Origin: Elioraea sp051860475
GTDB taxonomy: Bacteria; Pseudomonadota; Alphaproteobacteria; Acetobacterales; Acetobacteraceae
Length of the DNA: 24,049 bases
NCBI RefSeq assembly: GCF_051860475.1
Contig: NZ_JBHYDW010000059.1
Coordinates: 1-24,049, forward strand
Direction: 5' to 3'
Of this stretch, positions 22,674 through 24,049 are shown piece after piece. The notes under the pieces were generated by a model. It saw only the letters and a program-made list of their open reading frames with translations, searched no databases and had not been told where the DNA came from. The position numbers were made by a program, and so were the translations under genes. Positions within the stretch are counted from its first letter, which is position 1. Every line of letters begins with the position of its first letter.

Positions 22674-23174
22674 GTGGCTCCGAACAGGGTGAAGGCAAGG
22701 ACGGGGGACGTGCGCGGAGACGACCATGCCTGGAACGATCTGCGTCCGGCCGGGATCAATCGCACCGCCGCCGATGATGTGGCATTCAGCACCGCGCTGG
22801 CCGATGCGGCGGTCGTGGAGTTCGCGACCGATCCCCTGCGCGTCTATGTCACCGGCGTCTCGAACGGCGGCATGATCGTCGACAGGCTGCTGATCGAGGC
22901 GCCCGGACGGTTCGCCGCCGCCACCTTCGTCGCGGCTGTCCCCGCCAGCGCGCCGCTGGAGGTGCCGGCGGTGCCGAAGCCGCTTCTGATCGTCAACGGC
23001 ACGCGCGATCCCCTGGCGCGGTGGGAGGGAGGACCGATCCGGCTGCCGGAGAGCCGCCTGGTCCGGCGGATCATCGGGCCGGAGTGCCGCGACGCCGAAG
23101 GCGCCGCACTGGCCTGGGCCCTCACGTCGAGGCTTCGCAGCACCGGGGCGGCAGGGAACCCGCACCGGACGTGA
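22674..23174 (+). pseudogene. Esterase/PHB-depolymerase-like (LpqC type) remnant, truncated at both ends
   Basis: The frame from GTG 22674 resembles the middle of alpha/beta-hydrolases of the polyhydroxybutyrate-depolymerase/LpqC class: HAWNDLRPAG, then TADD-like AADDVAFSTALAD, DPLRVYVTGVSNGGM with nucleophile Ser63, and PLLIVNGTRDPL with acidic Asp112. The family is about 280-330 residues. The N-terminal strand with the oxyanion HGGGG motif is missing, and after WEGGPI the sequence becomes RLPESRLVRRIIG and ends without the GGGHTW histidine segment. It is therefore most likely a deleted remnant. Residues 1-15 are probably not native. Located just after the transporter operon. Confidence 0.65.
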
Positions 23175-23192
23175 CGATGGCGCGGTCGGCGC

Positions 23193-23226
23193 GCCCTGGC
23201 GACCCCGGGAGCGGCGTCGCCAGGGC
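23193..23226. terminator. Strong hairpin after the esterase remnant
   Basis: GCCCTGGCGAC and GTCGCCAGGGC form a perfect 11-bp stem with a 12-base loop, 18 bases after the remnant stop. It probably ends transcription of the transporter operon, although it lacks a U-tract. Confidence 0.5.
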
Positions 23227-23407
23227 ATGGCCTCCCTCCGCCCGTCGCCGACGGGGTTCTGCGATCGTTGTGGATTCATGGAGCGGCTTCGCGCCGATCC
23301 CGGTGCCGGCTGACCTGGTCTTGACCGCGCGCCGACGCGTGCTTCGGGCCGAGGGACCAGTGAGCCGCTCGCGACGATGCCAAAATCGCTCGCCTTGGGG
23401 TTGAAAA

Positions 23408-23420
23408 CCTGCGTTGCAGG
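23408..23420. promoter_or_regulatory. CCTGC-GTT-GCAGG inverted repeat upstream of the activator gene
   Basis: A perfect 5+3+5 inverted repeat sits 48 bases before the ATG at 23468, in AT-richer sequence with TTGAAA at 23401 and GATAGT at 23420, whose spacing is too short for a usual promoter. A lone TTAAC half-site follows at 23445. Operator function is only suggested by position. Confidence 0.3.
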
Positions 23421-23467
23421 ATAGTGCTGGCGTTCCACCCTGGGTTAACGTCCCATGGTGTCGCACA

Positions 23468-24049
23468 ATGTCCACCGTGGCTGACCCGATGCCCGTAGGC
23501 CTTGCTTCCGCCGGAACCGGACCGGCGCCGCCCCGGCTACGCCTGAAGCTGATCGGGCCGATGGACGCCTGGAGCGTCACCTCCGAGCGCGTGCTGCCGC
23601 GGGTGCGCAAGACCCGCGCCCTGCTGGCGATTCTCGCGCTCGCGGCGCCGCGCCCGGTGCAGCGCCAGCGCCTCGCCGGCCTGCTGTGGTCGACCCGCGA
23701 CCGCGAACAGGCCCGCGCCTCGCTGCGTCAGGCGCTCCACGAGCTCTCGCTCGCGCTCGCCGCCTGCGGCGCGCCGATCCTGCACGCGAATCGGGACCAA
23801 GTCTGGGCCGATGCGGACGCGCTCTGGGTCGATGCGCACGAGGTGGCGCGCGCGGGGCCGGGCAGCTCCGCCGCGCTCGACCTGTACGATGCCCCCCTGC
23901 TCGAGGACCTCGACGGGCTCGACCCGGCGATGGATGCCTGGCTCGCCGAGGAGCGGCGGCACCTGCGCGACCGCGCGCGCAGCCTCGGCGAGCGGCTGCT
24001 GGAGGCATCCCACACCCCCGAGGCGCAGATCGAGGCGGCGCGGAGGCTG
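23468..24049 (+). CDS. SARP/BTAD-type transcriptional activator, partial (3' end outside window)
   Basis: The frame is open from ATG 23468 to the right edge (194 codons). After about 20 linker residues, a winged-helix region typical of SARP/AfsR/DnrI-like activators appears: LRLKLIGPMDAW, then RKTRALLAILALAAPRPVQRQRLAGLLW (shortened), and ARASLRQALHELSLAL. A bacterial transcriptional activator (BTAD) domain follows, with VWADADALWVDAHEV, YDAPLLEDLDGLDPAMDAWL and EERRHLRDRARSLGERLL, giving TPR-like helices. Alphaproteobacterial members often continue into TPR, ATPase or cyclase domains, which cannot be seen here. No strong ribosome site precedes the ATG; the upstream inverted repeat and TTAAC may serve regulation. 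Target genes are unknown. Confidence 0.85.
   Translation, partial: MSTVADPMPVGLASAGTGPAPPRLRLKLIGPMDAWSVTSERVLPRVRKTRALLAILALAAPRPVQRQRLAGLLWSTRDREQARASLRQALHELSLALAACGAPILHANRDQVWADADALWVDAHEVARAGPGSSAALDLYDAPLLEDLDGLDPAMDAWLAEERRHLRDRARSLGERLLEASHTPEAQIEAARRL

Noticed and set aside
23281..23370. An 8-base inverted repeat GAGCGGCT / AGCCGCTC
   Set aside because: The arms are about 70 bases apart and such short GC-rich matches are expected by chance here.
23122..23610. A 162-codon minus-strand open frame before the activator
   Set aside because: It covers a hairpin, a promoter region and the activator's start; no motif, ribosome site or sensible composition.

Overview
The window is very GC-rich (roughly 70% by eye) with dense, short-gapped operons. 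It carries a CtrA-type DNA-binding regulator and a perfect CtrA-type box, both hallmarks of Alphaproteobacteria. Codon use, the GT2/GT4 surface-glycan genes and the SARP-like activator would suit an Acetobacteraceae/Rhodospirillales member such as a Roseomonas relative; that placement is inference.

Region A (1-7060, minus strand) is a five-gene operon running off the left edge. In transcription order it encodes a small protein made almost entirely of RTX calcium-binding nonapeptides, a two-part GT2 glycosyltransferase, a SAM methyltransferase, a GT4 glycosyltransferase, and a paralogue of the GT2 protein whose catalytic NSDV motif has become GGAG. Three of the four junctions overlap or nearly touch. 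The upstream region has a perfect TTAA-N7-TTAAC box and a separate palindrome.

Region B (7223-12109) holds a secreted protein with eight cysteines in its predicted mature part (minus), the divergent rmlC-rmlD pair for dTDP-L-rhamnose (plus), a convergent GT4 gene whose 3' end overlaps rmlD by 124 bases, and a CtrA-like regulator whose receiver domain has lost the phospho-acceptor Asp, an acidic-pocket residue and the conserved Lys. Regions A and B look like one surface-glycan and RTX neighbourhood, possibly under cell-cycle-type control.

Region C (12561-16131) is a decaying sugar-catabolic locus. An intact xylulokinase-type kinase lies between a truncated sugar isomerase/epimerase (minus) and a divergent SorC-family regulator interrupted by a single TAA. 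The regulator is followed by a transaldolase-like gene with about five frame lesions.

Region D (16192-22631) has a divergent IclR regulator and a complete five-gene Dpp/Opp-type ABC importer: binding protein, two permeases and two ATPases. The permease-ATPase and ATPase-ATPase junctions are four-base ATGA/GTGA overlaps, and a perfect 11-bp hairpin separates the binding-protein gene from the permeases. A both-ends-truncated esterase remnant follows.

Region E (23468-end) is the 5' part of a SARP/BTAD-type transcriptional activator that leaves the window. I saw no rRNA, tRNA, CRISPR array, insertion sequence or phage gene.
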